This document shows, in pieces, positions 62,368 to 64,000 of a stretch of 64,000 bases of DNA; within the stretch, counting starts at the first letter, position 1; the number at the start of each line of letters is the position of its first letter. The stretch comes from Falsiroseomonas sp050563525 (GTDB lineage: Bacteria; Pseudomonadota; Alphaproteobacteria; Acetobacterales; Acetobacteraceae): positions 1-64,000 of the forward strand of contig NZ_JBNXUN010000004.1 of NCBI RefSeq assembly GCF_050563525.1, read 5' to 3'. The notes beneath the pieces were generated by a model that searched no databases, was not told the DNA's origin, and saw only the letters and a list, made by a program, of their open reading frames with translations. The position numbers and the translations under genes were made by a program.

Positions 62368-63258
62368 ATGGAACTGCGGCACCTGCGCTACTTCGTCGCC
62401 CTGGCGGAGGAACTGCACTTCACCCGCGCCGCCCGCCGCCTCGGCATGGCGCAGCCGCCGCTGAGCCAGCAGATCCGGCAGCTCGAGACCGAGCTGGCGA
62501 CGCCCCTGCTGGAGCGTGGCACGCGGCGCGTCGCCCTCACCGAGGCAGGCCGCATGTTCCTGATCGAGGCGCGCGCCACACTGGCCCAGGCGGCGCGGGC
62601 GGAACTGGTGGCGCGGCGCGCCGGGCGCGGCGAGATCGGCGAGCTGCGCATCGGGCTGTTCGCCTCCGCGCCCCTGCTGCCGGTCTTCACCCGCACCGTG
62701 CTGGAATTCCGCCGCCGCCTGCCAGATGTCCACTTGGCGCTGCACGAAAGCCCGACCCTGGAACAGGTGGACGCGCTGCGCCGTGGCCAGCTCGATGCCG
62801 GCTTCCTGCGCTGCCCCTCGGCGGCTGACATTCCGGCCGACATTGCGGCGGTGGAATTGCTGCGGGAGAAGCTGGTGGCGCTGATGCGGGTGGATCATCC
62901 GCTGGCAGCGCGCCCCGGCACGCTGCCGGTCTCGGCGTTGGCGAACGAGAAGCTGATCTTCTTTGCGCAGTCCGTCGGCACCACGCTGCATGCCCAGTTT
63001 CTGGCACTGTGCCGCGCCGCCGGCTTCGCCCCGGACATCACCCAGACGGCACGGGAAAACTCGACGCTGATAGGTCTCGTCGCAGCCGGCCTCGGGATCG
63101 CGGTCGCGCCGGAATCGCTGGCGCAGATCCAGGTGGCGGGAGTGACGCATCGCCGACTGCGCGACCCCGGCGCCACGACCAGTATCTGGTTGGCGACACC
63201 GCAGGCCGGGCCGGCGGCGCTCGCCCGCGCCTTCCTAGAATGTGCCGAGGCGAGCTGA
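62368..63258 (+). CDS. LysR-family regulator of the hydantoinase operon
   Basis: A 296-residue LTTR. The winged HTH is at 1-62: MELRHLRYFVALAEELHFTR, AARRLGMAQPPLSQQIRQLE, LLERGTRRVALTEAG. The C-terminal substrate-binding domain follows from ~90 (IGELRIGLFASAPLLPVFTR). The group with HFTRAARRLGMAQPPLSQQI resembles regulators of aromatic and amino-acid breakdown. It is divergent from hyuB, the standard geometry for LTTR control of a target operon, with self-repression likely. Confidence 0.9.
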   Translation: MELRHLRYFVALAEELHFTRAARRLGMAQPPLSQQIRQLETELATPLLERGTRRVALTEAGRMFLIEARATLAQAARAELVARRAGRGEIGELRIGLFASAPLLPVFTRTVLEFRRRLPDVHLALHESPTLEQVDALRRGQLDAGFLRCPSAADIPADIAAVELLREKLVALMRVDHPLAARPGTLPVSALANEKLIFFAQSVGTTLHAQFLALCRAAGFAPDITQTARENSTLIGLVAAGLGIAVAPESLAQIQVAGVTHRRLRDPGATTSIWLATPQAGPAALARAFLECAEAS

Positions 63259-63355
63259 ATAACGCGCAGGCTTGCTCCAGATCAAGGAAGTCATGCCATG
63301 AGCTAGCAAGATATCGACCTACCTGAATAATTTGAAAAGATATCTGGAGGGGGTC

Positions 63356-64000
63356 ATGGCTTACAAAGTTGGAGATCTCGGGAACGATCTGCTGATCGGC
63401 ATCGATGGAGAGATTAACAACCTTTTCGGAGATGCTGATGATAGTCTTAGTGCGGTTGATAGGGGTGGCGATGATACCCTCATTGGTGGCGCGGCAGCGC
63501 CTGAGAACTGGCTCTATGGGGACGCGGTGTTCCTGAATGTCGCGACGGGGGGTAACGACAGCCTCCGGGGCGGTGATGAACACACCCTGCTCAACCGCCT
63601 GTTCGGCGACGGGCTGACCCTGACGATGTCCACCGGCGGAAATGACATCCTGACAGGGGGAGCGTCCGCGCGCGAAAACTTCCTTTTCGGGGATGCCTTC
63701 ACGCTGACATCCGCCTCCATCGGAGGGGACGACATCATCACAGGCGGAGCGCGATCTGCCGACGATCTTCTGTATGGCGATGCCTACGATATGGAGGCGT
63801 CCACGGGTGGCGACGATCTCCTGACGGCCGGGGTGGGGGCCGTCTACAATCACCTCCACGGCGATGCTAGGCAGATGGCGTTGTCCATGGCCGGGGACGA
63901 CACCCTCATCGGCGGATCGAACTCGCATGACGCCCTGTTCGGCGACGCCGTCGCAATGGCGGGTTCCGTTGGGGGAAACGACATTCTCGCCGCTGGCACG
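63356..64000 (+). CDS. RTX-like periodic-repeat protein, truncated by window edge
   Basis: An open frame from ATG 63356 (CTGGAGGGGG upstream) runs off the right edge; 215 codons are visible. It is built from ~36-residue repeats, each with a GGDDTLIGGA-like half and an LFGDA-like half (GGNDILTGGASARENFLFGD, GGDDIITGGARSADDLLYGD, GGDDLLTAGVGAVYNHLHGD). The Gly-Asp pairs are like RTX calcium nonapeptides but in a longer register. There is no signal peptide, as for type I secretion substrates, and no secretion genes are visible. Confidence 0.8.
   Translation, partial: MAYKVGDLGNDLLIGIDGEINNLFGDADDSLSAVDRGGDDTLIGGAAAPENWLYGDAVFLNVATGGNDSLRGGDEHTLLNRLFGDGLTLTMSTGGNDILTGGASARENFLFGDAFTLTSASIGGDDIITGGARSADDLLYGDAYDMEASTGGDDLLTAGVGAVYNHLHGDARQMALSMAGDDTLIGGSNSHDALFGDAVAMAGSVGGNDILAAGT

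Overview
The window is GC-rich DNA from a chromosome that looks alphaproteobacterial. Four orphan tripartite-tricarboxylate (Bug-type) substrate-binding proteins, hydantoinase/oxoprolinase subunits, HflX, HtpG and an HPr-rel-A-like cassette point to an Acetobacteraceae member of the Roseomonas type. That placement is inference from gene content; there is no rRNA in the window.

Left end (1-5800): a decayed accessory region ending at a tRNA-Gly(GCC) whose 3' end faces it. It carries a broken serine-recombinase C-terminus abutting a broken IS1182-type transposase, then a compact minus-strand operon of three proteins: a ThsB-like DUF1863 TIR protein, a second TIR protein, and a stand-alone SLOG protein. 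The operon looks like an unusual Thoeris-type anti-phage system. A membrane-anchored DUF2726 nuclease-like protein lies upstream. Two housekeeping-type genes (yjbQ family and a calcineurin-like phosphoesterase) are dead through frameshifts or stops.

5800-18140: a LuxR-type regulator with a degenerate receiver, hflX, two convergent RTX-repeat secreted proteins (beta-helix type and Calx-beta/propeller type), htpG, a three-gene cassette (Gly/Asn-repeat peptide, PqqD-HprK-like fusion, nucleotidyltransferase), and a DUF6713 membrane protein.

18140-23550: an RND efflux pump with its adaptor and a divergent TetR regulator sharing a palindromic operator, then a GH3 gene remnant.

23580-42450: two divergent exopolysaccharide operons. 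The minus-strand operon holds polymerase/ligase, Wzc-like co-polymerase, a secreted barrel-like protein and a GT4. The plus-strand operon holds a sugar nucleotidyltransferase, aminotransferase, initiating sugar transferase, 4,6-dehydratase, export protein, P-loop kinase, flippase, a nucleotidyltransferase-kinase fusion and a GT2. It is followed by a dead methyltransferase and a small GT-like gene. Together they cover sugar-nucleotide supply, lipid-linked assembly, flipping, polymerisation and export.

42700-50400: an HlyD-FtsX-ATPase exporter operon, a dead persulfide-dioxygenase-like gene, an intact type II P-type cation ATPase, and a MetE C-domain-like enzyme.

50400-63260: catabolic genes. 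They include a variant polysaccharide deacetylase, two Bug proteins flanking an intradiol dioxygenase, a lipoprotein, and a minus-strand hyuB-hyuA-Bug-Bug-aminotransferase cluster with a divergent LysR gene. A third RTX-like repeat protein runs off the right edge.
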